Of a DNA stretch of 46,897 nucleotides, positions 16,947-23,774 are shown in pieces. The stretch is from the NCBI GenBank assembly GCA_902806345.1, contig CADCWF010000008.1:1-46897 (forward strand). Reading direction: 5' to 3'. Every line of letters begins with the position of its first letter. Positions within the stretch are counted from its first letter, which is position 1. This DNA is from an uncultured Thermomicrobiales bacterium. GTDB lineage: Bacteria > Chloroflexota > Chloroflexia > Thermomicrobiales > UBA6265. The position numbers were made by a program, and so were the translations under genes. The notes beneath the pieces were generated by a model. That model saw only the letters and a list, made by a program, of their open reading frames with translations, made no database searches and was not told the DNA's origin.

Positions 16947-17291
16947 CTACAGCCGTTTGGGCAGTGACTCCGGCTGGTGGGGCGGGAAGCGGTGGCGGTC
17001 GAAGAGGACGAGCGCCTCGGCCAGGAGTTCCCGACGCCCAGTCAACTCTTGGACGGCATCGGCAAGGCGGGCGCGGACGCCGTCCAGGTCGGCGTAGACG
17101 CGCTGGCCGGCCAGGCGCCGGATCGCTCCCTGCTGCTCGTAGCGGCCCCAGAGGGTGAGCCAGCCGGTCTCGACCGGATAAACCTCGACGAAGCGGGCGA
17201 ACGACCTCCAGGCGAAGGCGGGCGCGGCGCGACGCGCGGACTCGGTGTCGCCGTGGATGTCCTGGTCGGCGATCTGGCCGGGGTGGTCCAT
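16947..17291 (-). CDS. Small hypothetical protein downstream of ABC permease
   Basis: 114 aa from ATG 17291, only 8 nt after the stop of the permease gene, so very likely co-transcribed. The sequence is soluble and charged: DQDIHGDTESARRAAPAFAWRSFARFVEVYPVETGWLTLWGRYEQQGA followed by a helix-rich part with YADLDGVRARLADAVQELTGRRELLAEALVLFDRHRFPP. I do not recognise a domain. No membrane segments or signal peptide. It could be a real protein of unknown role; codon pattern and tight spacing support it, lack of recognisable homology lowers confidence. Confidence 0.6.
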   Translation of the reverse strand: MDHPGQIADQDIHGDTESARRAAPAFAWRSFARFVEVYPVETGWLTLWGRYEQQGAIRRLAGQRVYADLDGVRARLADAVQELTGRRELLAEALVLFDRHRFPPHQPESLPKRL

Positions 17292-17299
17292 GGCTGCCG

Positions 17300-18337
17300 C
17301 TACTGGCTCTTGCGCGGGTCGAGGGCGTCGCGCAGGCCGTCGCCGATGTAGTTGATCGCGAGCACGGTCAGGAAAATCATCAGGCCTGGGAAGACCGCCT
17401 CGTGGGGGGCGATCGAGAAGCGGTCCTTCGCCTCGTAGAGCATGCTGCCCCAGGTCGGGACGTCGGACGGGAAGCCGAGTCCGAGGAAAGAGAGCGCCGA
17501 CTCGGTGATGATCGCGGCGCCGATGCCGAGGGTAGCGGCGACGATGATCGGCGAGACCACGTTCGGCAGGATGTGCTTGAACATCTGAGAGAGGCGGCTG
17601 GTGCCGATCGAGCGGGCGGCCTCGATGAACTCCTTCTCGCGGGTCGAGAGGAAGGAGGCGCGGACGAGCCGGGCGGTTGGCATCCAGCTGAGGAGGCCGA
17701 TGACAAGGACGATCAGGACGAAGACACCGAGGACGCCGCTGCCGAACCGCTGCTGGAAGATGCCGAAGAAGGCGTCGCGGTAGAGGAACGAAACCACCAG
17801 CAGGAGCGGGATCTGGGGCAGGCTGATAAAGAGGTCGGTCAGCCGCATCAGCAGGGTGTCGGCCGCGCCGCCGAAGAAACCCGCGATGGCGCCAACCGTG
17901 GTGCCAACCAGGATCGCGACAAGGGCGGCGATGATGCCGACGGCCAGCGAGATGCGGCCGCCCCAGAGGATACGAGCGAGCATGTCGCGGCCGAGCGAGT
18001 CGGTGCCGAAGGGGTGCTGCCAGGTGAGGGAGCCGCCGCTGACGCTGAAGTCGATGGTGTCGATCTCCTGGGGGTAGAGCGGCGTCCCGACGAACGTGGC
18101 GAGCAGCATCGCGATGAAGACGACGAGGCCGAACATCGCCAGCTTGTGGCGGCGGAACTGACGCCAGGCGTTGCCCCAGAGCGAGCGCTGCTCCCGGAAC
18201 CGGAAGTCAACGCCGGGGACGGTGCCGGTGCTGCCGTCAGCGCGCGGCGCCTCGGCGTCGACGGGAGCGGTCAGCCGGCCGTCGAGGGCACTGCCGGCCG
18301 AACCGGCGGCGGGGGCGATGTCGACGCGCTGGGTCAT
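17300..18337 (-). CDS. ABC transporter permease, DppC/OppC type
   Basis: 345 aa. A soluble N-terminal stretch of about 55 residues precedes the first membrane helix (KLAMFGLVVFIAMLLATF), typical of OppC_N. The periplasmic-side motif WQHPFGTDSLGRDMLARILWGGRISLAVG is diagnostic of DppC permeases, and the EAA loop (EFIEAARSIGTSRLSQMFKHILPN) contacts the ATPase. Closing helices ITESALSFLGLGFPSDVPTWGSML and GLMIFLTVLAINYIGDGLRDALDPR match the family end. It forms the inner-membrane channel with the DppB-type partner encoded 34 nt upstream. No ATPase gene is adjacent, so the ATPase must be encoded elsewhere. Confidence 0.95.
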   Translation of the reverse strand: MTQRVDIAPAAGSAGSALDGRLTAPVDAEAPRADGSTGTVPGVDFRFREQRSLWGNAWRQFRRHKLAMFGLVVFIAMLLATFVGTPLYPQEIDTIDFSVSGGSLTWQHPFGTDSLGRDMLARILWGGRISLAVGIIAALVAILVGTTVGAIAGFFGGAADTLLMRLTDLFISLPQIPLLLVVSFLYRDAFFGIFQQRFGSGVLGVFVLIVLVIGLLSWMPTARLVRASFLSTREKEFIEAARSIGTSRLSQMFKHILPNVVSPIIVAATLGIGAAIITESALSFLGLGFPSDVPTWGSMLYEAKDRFSIAPHEAVFPGLMIFLTVLAINYIGDGLRDALDPRKSQ

Positions 18338-18371
18338 GGGCGGGCTCCCCTCACGAATTGGGCGGCCGCCG

Positions 18372-19316
18372 CTAGCCGAGGCGGATGCGCGGGTCGAGCA
18401 CCGCGTAGAGGATGTCGGCGACCACGTTGAAGACGACGACCAGGACGGCGATGCCGAAGGTGATCGCCATCACCACCGGTACGTCCTTCGAGTAGATGCC
18501 GTCGATCAGGGCGCGGCCGATGCCGGGGACGCGGAAGATCTGCTCGGTGATGATCGCGCCCCCGAAGAGCTCCGGGATCTGGAGGGCGAGGATGGTGACG
18601 ACGGGGATCATCGCGTTGCGCATGGCGTGGCCGCGGACGACGACGAGCTCCCGCAACCCCTTGGCGCGGGCCGTCCGGACGAAGTCTTGGGAGATGATCT
18701 CGAGCATCGAGGCGCGGACGAAGCGGGTGAGCTGGGCGGCACCGGCGAGGCCGAGGACGGCGATCGGCATGACCGACTGCTTAAAGTTGCCCCAGAACCC
18801 GGTCACCTGCGAGTCGTAGACGAAGTCGAACCAGTTGAGGGTGACGCTGAAGAGCAGGATCATCAGGATGCCCGAGAAAAAGGTCGGCAGACTGAAGCCG
18901 AGGAAGGCGAAGGTGGTCGCCACCTGGTCGAACAAAGAGTACTGCTTGATCGCCGAGATGACGCCAATCGGGACGGCGACCAGGATCGAGACCAGGAACG
19001 CGGAGCCGGTGATCATCAGCGTTACCGGGATGCGGCCCATGACGTAGTCGCGGACCGGGATCTTGGCCGTGTAGGAAACCATCCAGTCGCCGCGGACGTA
19101 GGACGAGGCCCATCGGGCGTACTGGACCGGGATCGGGTCGTCGATGCCCATCGAGGCGCGGATCCGCTGCCGCAGTTCGGGGGGGACGTTGGGGTTGGTG
19201 GCGAACCCCGCCAGCGGGTCTCCGGGGGCAACCGCCAGGATGCCAAAGACCACCATGCTGATGGCGATCAGCGAGACGACCGAGACGAGGAGACGGCGGA
19301 TGAGGTAGCGGCCCAC
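18372..19316 (-). CDS. ABC transporter permease, DppB/OppB type
   Basis: 314 aa. GTG 19316 is chosen because GGAGG lies 9 nt upstream and the family N-terminus GRYLIRRLLVSVVSLIAISMVVF begins there; the frame runs further but without homology. APGDPLAGFATNPNVPPELRQRI is the DppB extracytoplasmic motif. The EAA loop reads QDFVRTARAKGLRELVVVRGHAMRNAMIPVVT, and ITEQIFRVPGIGRALIDGIYSKDVPVV completes the pattern. Six membrane helices are visible. It pairs with the DppC-type gene downstream. The transported solute is probably a peptide or nickel/sugar-type compound; the sequence does not say which. Confidence 0.95.
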   Translation of the reverse strand: MGRYLIRRLLVSVVSLIAISMVVFGILAVAPGDPLAGFATNPNVPPELRQRIRASMGIDDPIPVQYARWASSYVRGDWMVSYTAKIPVRDYVMGRIPVTLMITGSAFLVSILVAVPIGVISAIKQYSLFDQVATTFAFLGFSLPTFFSGILMILLFSVTLNWFDFVYDSQVTGFWGNFKQSVMPIAVLGLAGAAQLTRFVRASMLEIISQDFVRTARAKGLRELVVVRGHAMRNAMIPVVTILALQIPELFGGAIITEQIFRVPGIGRALIDGIYSKDVPVVMAITFGIAVLVVVFNVVADILYAVLDPRIRLG

Positions 19317-19660
19317 GGCGGTGCGCCTCCGGCGTAGGTTGGCTGGTGGGACGGGGCAACGGGCAGTGAAACTGAGCACGGGTATGGGGACTGGCAACTA
19401 GTTCCGAAACAGGGAGTGGGACAGGCTGGCGAATGCTACGAGCCTCCCACGAGGGGTGTCAAGCGCTGTCGACGGAGGACGGCGGCGTCCGCCGCAGGTC
19501 GCATCTGCGCACCGAATGCACGTCAACAAAGAAGTGGCGACGCCTATGGTAGACTGCCGGGTCGCGCAGTGCGGAGGCGTCGGCGCAGCATGGACAACCA
19601 AACCACCCCGGCGCTCGGGAGCGGTTTCGACGGCAAGCAGTAGAGGGAGCGGCCCCGGTT
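19317..19660. other. Divergent intergenic region (permease operon / rplY)
   Basis: About 344 nt between divergent genes. TATGGT and TAGACT near 19546-19556 are possible -10 boxes for rplY but no paired -35 is clear. No gene is visible. Confidence 0.4.
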
Positions 19661-20308
19661 ATGGCGAACCCCACGATGCAGGCGAAGAAGCGGACGGTTC
19701 TCGGCAAGAAAGTCAAGGTGCTGCGCCGCGAGGGGCATCTGCCCGGCGTCGTCTACGGGCCGGTGATGGAGGCGACGGTGCCGGTCATCGTGGACCGCAA
19801 GGAGTTCGTCCGGGCTTATCAGGCGTTCGGCCACTCCACCCTGTTGACCCTGACCTGGGAGGACGGGCAGCGGCCGGTCTTCATCCGCGACGTCCAGATG
19901 GACTACATCAAGAAGCTGCCGGTCCACGTCGACTTCTTCGCGCCGAACCTCCAGGTGGCGGTCCGGGCGATGGTGCCACTGGTGCTCCACAACCCGAACG
20001 ATCAGGTCGACGGGGTGGTCTCGGAGTTGGTCACGGAGATCGAGGTCGAGGCGAAACCGGAGGCGATCCCGCACCAGGTCGACGCCGATATCTCGGCCCT
20101 GATTGCCCCCGGCGACTCGTTCCGGATTTCGGACCTGACGCTGCCGGAGGGCGCCACGGCGACCGGCGACCCGGAGACGGTGCTGGTCCACGTCTCGGCG
20201 CTGACGACCGAGGCCGAACTGGCGGAGTCGCAGGCGTTGCCGGAGCCGGGCGCTACCGCGGCAGCCGACGCCGAGGCCGAGAATGCCGGCGAGGCGCCGT
20301 CCGAATAG
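19661..20308 (+). CDS. rplY: 50S ribosomal protein L25 / general stress protein Ctc
   Basis: 215 aa. TL5/CTC-type L25 protein that binds 5S rRNA. The N-terminal L25 domain (AKKRTVLGKKVKVLRREGHLPGVVYGP, FVRAYQAFGHSTLLTLTWED, VFIRDVQMDYIKKLPVHVDFFAP) is followed by the C-terminal beta domain (VRAMVPLVLHNPNDQVDGVV, EIEVEAKPEAIPHQVDADIS, DLTLPEGATATGDPETVLVHV). An acidic Ala/Glu-rich tail ends the protein, as in many long L25 proteins. GAGGGAG lies about 11 nt before ATG 19661. It has its own strong terminator and is monocistronic. Confidence 0.95.
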   Translation: MANPTMQAKKRTVLGKKVKVLRREGHLPGVVYGPVMEATVPVIVDRKEFVRAYQAFGHSTLLTLTWEDGQRPVFIRDVQMDYIKKLPVHVDFFAPNLQVAVRAMVPLVLHNPNDQVDGVVSELVTEIEVEAKPEAIPHQVDADISALIAPGDSFRISDLTLPEGATATGDPETVLVHVSALTTEAELAESQALPEPGATAAADAEAENAGEAPSE

Positions 20309-20348
20309 GTGACGGACCGCTCGCCTGGAGCCGATCAGCGGGTACTCG

Positions 20349-20387
20349 GACCCCCACTCCCACCGTGGCGGGAGTGGGGGTCTTTTT
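20349..20387 (+). terminator. Intrinsic terminator of rplY
   Basis: A perfect 13-bp stem (GACCCCCACTCCC at 20349-20361 with its complement at 20370-20382), an 8-nt loop and a TTTTT run at 20383-20387 form a textbook rho-independent terminator 40 nt after the rplY stop. Confidence 0.95.
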
Positions 20388-20490
20388 ATGCCGTGACCGG
20401 CGGGTGGTGCTCCTGTGATCGGGGAGGTCGAAAGGCGGCTGCAGGGGAGATCCCCGTCGAACTTTCACGGTTCGCCGGGAGAAACACCGA

Positions 20491-20514
20491 GGGCCGGTCC
20501 CGAAGGACCGGCCC
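20491..20514 (-). terminator. Terminator of the 15-codon mini-gene
   Basis: A perfect 10-bp stem, GGGCCGGTCC with GGACCGGCCC, closed on the minus strand by a TTCG tetraloop (exceptionally stable in RNA), lies 34 nt after the peptide stop codon and is followed by TCGGTGTTTC. The short T-run is weak but the hairpin is strong. Confidence 0.75.
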
Positions 20515-20548
20515 TCAAATGCGCGGGCATCACAGCCAGTCTTGAGCC

Positions 20549-20596
20549 TTAGCTCGCGACCTCGACCGTGATGCCCACCGTACCGTGACTACTCAT
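20549..20596 (-). CDS. 15-residue peptide mini-gene with consensus promoter, RBS and terminator
   Basis: The ORF encodes MSSHGTVGITVEVAS. It is far below usual gene-calling limits, but everything around it is a gene: AAAGGAGGTGAT (20612-20601) is a full anti-16S match 5-8 nt before ATG 20596, a consensus promoter lies upstream (20701-20673), and a TTCG-capped hairpin follows the TAA. An in-frame ATG two codons upstream is too close to the ribosome binding site. The peptide has no Cys, no lysine or arginine, a polar MSSHG head and an alternating T-V-G-I-T-V-E-V tail suited to a beta strand. Possibilities: a signalling or modified peptide, a regulatory leader, or a structured small RNA with a decoy ORF. 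I recognise no family. Confidence 0.7.
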   Translation of the reverse strand: MSSHGTVGITVEVAS

Positions 20597-20672
20597 GGGC
20601 ATCACCTCCTTTACCCTGAACGGTTTGGGAGCTTCTCGGGCGGGAGGCTGTCTCTCTCCCGACCGTGCGGGG

Positions 20673-20701
20673 AATTTACCACGCACCGGAGAACCGGTCA
20701 A
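20673..20701 (-). promoter_or_regulatory. Sigma-70-type promoter of the peptide mini-gene
   Basis: TTGACC (20701-20696) and TAAATT (20678-20673) are separated by exactly 17 nt. Transcription should start near 20666, giving a 5' leader of about 70 nt that contains a small hairpin (CGGGAG...CTCCCG, about 20640-20662) before the Shine-Dalgarno at 20612-20601. This is the best-matching promoter in the window apart from lexA. Confidence 0.75.
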
Positions 20702-20741
20702 GGGCAATCTCGCGCTTTGTAGCCGCAACCCAGACCAGCGG

Positions 20742-21098
20742 CTACGGCGCACTCCGAGTGGGGACCGGGATTGCTAGCTCCTGGCCGGCGAAGAGGTGAT
20801 CGCGGTCGGCGAGGTCGTTTGCGGCCACGATGTCCGACTCGGAGACGCCGAAGCGAGCCGCGATGCCGGAGAGGGTGTCGCCCGGCAGGACGGTGTATCG
20901 CCCGGCGACGACCGGTGCGGGGGTGATCGGCACGCCCACCGTGGGGGTCACGATCACCAGCTCGGGAATCTCCTCGGTCGGCGGCAGTGGCTCGGCCAGC
21001 GGTTGGCAGCCGGCCAGGAGGGCAGCAAGGGCCAGAGCCAGCCAACTAGGTGACGACCGCGGCCGTCCAGGGATGGATTGCGACCTGCTCCGCCACAT
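20742..21098 (-). CDS. LysM-domain lipoprotein
   Basis: 118 aa. WLALALAALLAGC is a lipoprotein signal (lipobox L-A-G-C, Cys about residue 31), so the protein is probably lipid-anchored. A Pro-rich linker (EIPELVIVTPTVGVPITPAPVV) leads to one LysM domain at the C-terminus: YTVLPGDTLSGIAARFGVSESDIVAANDLADRDHLFAGQELAIP. LysM binds peptidoglycan or chitin-like glycans. The start ATG 21098 has no good Shine-Dalgarno, so the N-terminus is tentative. The gene ends 41 nt before the -35 box of the peptide mini-gene. Confidence 0.88.
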   Translation of the reverse strand: MWRSRSQSIPGRPRSSPSWLALALAALLAGCQPLAEPLPPTEEIPELVIVTPTVGVPITPAPVVAGRYTVLPGDTLSGIAARFGVSESDIVAANDLADRDHLFAGQELAIPVPTRSAP

Positions 21099-22012
21099 CG
21101 CTATCCGGGTCGCTCCGGGCCGTCGCCGCCGAGTTTGCCAGCATGTCGCGCCAGCATACCGCCGATCCTATTCGCCTAGCACTGGTCCATTACGCGCAAC
21201 GCACTCGGTTCAAGCGGCATCGCTCGACCGTGCGGGAGCGTCCCAGAGCCGGGCGCTAGGGCAACCTCGCACTCCAAAGGGCAAGAACTGGCGGTCTTGC
21301 TGCCGCAACCACTGCCGCGCGGGGGCGACTTCCTGGTCAGGGTGCGCTACCGCGGCCGGCCGGAAGGACTGCTGGCGCTCTCCATCCGCGAGACCCTCGC
21401 CCTCCAACACGGGGCCACCGACGCCACCCCGGTTAGCGACGGCACCCCCCGGGTCCGAGGCGGAGGTTGGCGCGGCTACCTCTGTGCCCGGCGCTGAGGT
21501 GGCCACCAGCGGGACGGAAGCGACCCCGATGGCGACCTCCGTGGCTGAACCAACCATCGGTCAGTTCGGCCAGCTGACCTCGCCCGACAGCAGCCGCTAC
21601 GGCCCCTCCCAAGGGCTGGGTCCAGATCCGCGTCCTCAGCTTTGGAGACGACCCGTGCGGCGGCGGGTCGCCGGCGGGCTACGCGCGGTTGAGCGCTCCT
21701 ATCATCGCCGACTTTGTCGCCGAGACGATGGCGGGGTCGTCAAGCGCAGGGGGCTGACGCGGGATCGGCGGCAACCGGCGGCCGGACCGCGGAGTCCGAT
21801 CGGCGACCAGGGAGGGCGGGAAGACTTGCACCCCGGTCGGCGGCAGCCCCGTTGGGTGATTGATCGGCTTGCCGCTTGAGCAATCGCCGGAAGATCTCGC
21901 ACCGCGCCCCATGCTCGCATCCAGTCGGCTAGGCGACGGGCGACGAGAGTGGCGGGCCGACTGGAGCAATTCGGTCGGCTCGCCGCGGAATCGACCATTC
22001 AACCGGCCTCAG
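21099..22012. other. Gene-poor, apparently decayed region
   Basis: Over 900 nt with no intact gene. Frames carry low-complexity Ala/Pro/Thr-rich strings, and only one segment (21611-21757) resembles a known fold. The promoter of the LysM gene should lie in its first 100 nt. Confidence 0.55.
21611..21757 (+). pseudogene. Possible C-terminal relic of a trypsin-like serine protease
   Basis: The frame KGWVQIRVLSFGDDPCGGG then SPAGYARLSAPIIADFVAETM ends in a TGA. It matches the end of chymotrypsin-fold proteases (W-x-Q-I-G-V-V-S-F-G, C-x-x-G-x-P-G-x-Y-A-R-V-S-A). Just upstream a GDSGGP-like remnant (DSSRYGPS) is in another frame. No His or Asp catalytic segments are recognisable. Interpretation rests on short similarity. 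Confidence 0.4.
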
Positions 22013-22879
22013 TCAGTCGCCGATCTCGGCCAGTCGCTTTGCCTCATCCGGCCAGGCGTAGGTGGAGGGCCGCCGGTTTGCCAGCGAGGGGACCTGGCGG
22101 CGGACGCGGCGGATCCTCTCCTTGTCCAACTCTGCGACGATCACGCCTTCCGTGTCGGGGGCGGTGGCGACAACGGTGCCCCACGGATCGACCATCATCG
22201 AGCGGCCGAAGCACCAGTTGCCCGGCGGGTGCTGCCCGACCTGGGCCGGGGCGATCAGGTAGACCCCGTTCTCAATCGCCCGCGCCCGGATCAGGGTCTC
22301 CCAATGGTCCTTGCCGGTCGTCAGAGTGAAGGCGGCCGGCAGCACGATCGCCTCCGCCCCGCGCAGCGCCAGGATCCGGTGCAGCTCGGGGAAGCGGAGG
22401 TCGTAGCAGATGGCGAGGCCGACCTGCCAGCCGTCGATCTCGACGACAGCGATCTCGCCGCCGGGGGTGACGGTGTCCGACTCCTTGTAGGACTCAGCGT
22501 CGTCGAGGACGACATCGAACATGTGGATCTTGCTGTAGCGTCCGATCTCGGTGCCCGAGGGATCGAAGACGACGGTCGTGTTCAGGAGCTGGCCGTCTTG
22601 GCCGGAGCGTTCGAGAAAGCTCCCGGCGTGGAGGAAGATGCCGTGGCGGCGGGCGCGCTCCGCCAGGAGGGCACTGGTCGGGCCGGGGATGGGCTCGGCG
22701 TTGGCGTAGTTGCCCGCGTCCGGCCCGAGGTAGGTCCAGACCTCGGGCAAGGCGACCAAGCGGGCGCCGCTGGCGGCGGCGGCGTCGATCAGGCAGAGCG
22801 CGGTGGCGAGGTTGGCGGCCTTGTCGTCCTTCGAGTTCATCTGGACGACGGCAACCTTGAGGCGGTCGGAAACGCTCAC
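22013..22879 (-). CDS. Nitrilase-superfamily amidase (Nit/omega-amidase-like)
   Basis: 288 aa from GTG 22879, chosen for GGAGGAG 6 nt upstream. The catalytic triad is visible: Glu46 in LVALPEVWT, Lys117 in GRYSKIHMFDV and Cys158 in LAICYDLRFPEL. KIHMFDVVLDDAESYKESDTVTPG and the family end motif (SMMVDPWGTVVATAPDTEGVIVAELD) resemble Nit1/Nit2-type enzymes, which hydrolyse amides such as deaminated glutathione or alpha-ketoglutaramate. Cytosolic. It lies 85 nt downstream of the small membrane gene of the pimA-pgsA cluster and may be read from the same promoter. Exact substrate uncertain. Confidence 0.93.
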   Translation of the reverse strand: MSVSDRLKVAVVQMNSKDDKAANLATALCLIDAAAASGARLVALPEVWTYLGPDAGNYANAEPIPGPTSALLAERARRHGIFLHAGSFLERSGQDGQLLNTTVVFDPSGTEIGRYSKIHMFDVVLDDAESYKESDTVTPGGEIAVVEIDGWQVGLAICYDLRFPELHRILALRGAEAIVLPAAFTLTTGKDHWETLIRARAIENGVYLIAPAQVGQHPPGNWCFGRSMMVDPWGTVVATAPDTEGVIVAELDKERIRRVRRQVPSLANRRPSTYAWPDEAKRLAEIGD

Positions 22880-22964
22880 GGAACACTCCTCCGGCTCGCG
22901 AGATGGTGCCAATCGGGCGCGATCATAGCACGCGCAGGGGCAAGCCCCGCACCGAGGCGCATCC

Positions 22965-23141
22965 CTAACGAGCCGCCGCCCAGCGCAGGGCGATGCCCAG
23001 ACAGAGCACCAGCAGGATCGCGGCGAAGAGGATCAAGATGGCGCTGCACGAGCGCCCGGCGGAGGCGATGTCGGCCGGGTCGACCGGGCTATCCGGGTAG
23101 TCGGCCGGGCGCGGACCGGAGCCGTTCGGGTCGTCGCTCAT
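22965..23141 (-). CDS. 58-aa single-pass membrane protein in the lipid operon
   Basis: The ORF begins with ATG 23141 overlapping the stop of the CDP-alcohol transferase gene (ATGA), strong evidence that it is translated. The N-terminal half is Asp/Pro-rich (SDDPNGSGPRPADYPDSPVD), followed by one hydrophobic helix (CSAILILFAAILLVLCLGIAL) and the tail RWAAAR. No family recognised. An acidic head with a C-terminal membrane segment suggests an accessory subunit or tail-anchored protein. A similar architecture is encoded at 31358-31531. Confidence 0.72.
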   Translation of the reverse strand: MSDDPNGSGPRPADYPDSPVDPADIASAGRSCSAILILFAAILLVLCLGIALRWAAAR

Positions 23142-23761
23142 TGGCCACCGGCCCCGCCTGCGCCGCGGGCGATGGTTCCCCGCTGCTGGCTCGCTCTCCA
23201 GACGTGGGCGATCCGCATCGCGGCGGTGACGTGGGTCAGGATGGCCAACACCCAGAGCGCCCAGAGGGGATGGCCGACAAGCAGCGAGATCGCCAGCAGG
23301 ATGACCCGCTCCGGCCGTGGCAGGACGCCGACCGAGGCGGCATAGCCGGCGGCCTCGGCCCGAGCTCGGGCGTAGGAGATCATCAGCGAGCCGACCGCGG
23401 CGGCGAAGACGAGGAGGCTGCCGACCCGGGCCTCCGGCGTCCCCAGCAGGTAGACCAGGAGGCCGAGGAAGACCACGATCTCCGAGTAGCGGTCGAGCGT
23501 CGAGTCGAAAAAGCCGCCGAAGCGGGTGACCGCGTCGCTGGCGCGGGCGACGGCGCCGTCGAGCATGTCAAAGGCGCTCGCGAGCAGGAGCAAGACGCCA
23601 CCCGCCCCCGGGTGGCCGAGTGCGATCACGGCGGCGACGATGACGTTAAGCAGCAGGCCGATGAGGGTCAGCGTGTTGGGGGAGAGCCCCCATCCGGCCA
23701 CCACGCGGCCGACCCGCAGCATCCAGGTTCGGACGCGCGGTCCGATGAGGTCGGAAATCAA
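23138..23761 (-). CDS. pgsA: CDP-alcohol phosphatidyltransferase (phosphatidylinositol synthase-like)
   Basis: 207 aa from a TTG at 23761 with GGGAG upstream, 13 nt after the pimA-like stop. The catalytic motif D-G-x2-A-R-x8-G-x3-D-x3-D is complete (DGAVARASDAVTRFGGFFD, then STLD). The opening ISDLIGPRVRTWMLRVGRVVAGWGLSPNTLTLIG and the SYARARAEAAG and RPERVILL segments resemble actinobacterial PgsA1-type phosphatidylinositol(-phosphate) synthase. About six membrane helices. It would transfer inositol phosphate, or another alcohol such as glycerol phosphate, to CDP-diacylglycerol. The neighbouring PimA-like enzyme favours the inositol lipid. The symbol follows the family name. Confidence 0.85.
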   Translation of the reverse strand: MISDLIGPRVRTWMLRVGRVVAGWGLSPNTLTLIGLLLNVIVAAVIALGHPGAGGVLLLLASAFDMLDGAVARASDAVTRFGGFFDSTLDRYSEIVVFLGLLVYLLGTPEARVGSLLVFAAAVGSLMISYARARAEAAGYAASVGVLPRPERVILLAISLLVGHPLWALWVLAILTHVTAAMRIAHVWRASQQRGTIARGAGGAGGQ

Positions 23762-23774
23762 GCGCCGCTCCCGG

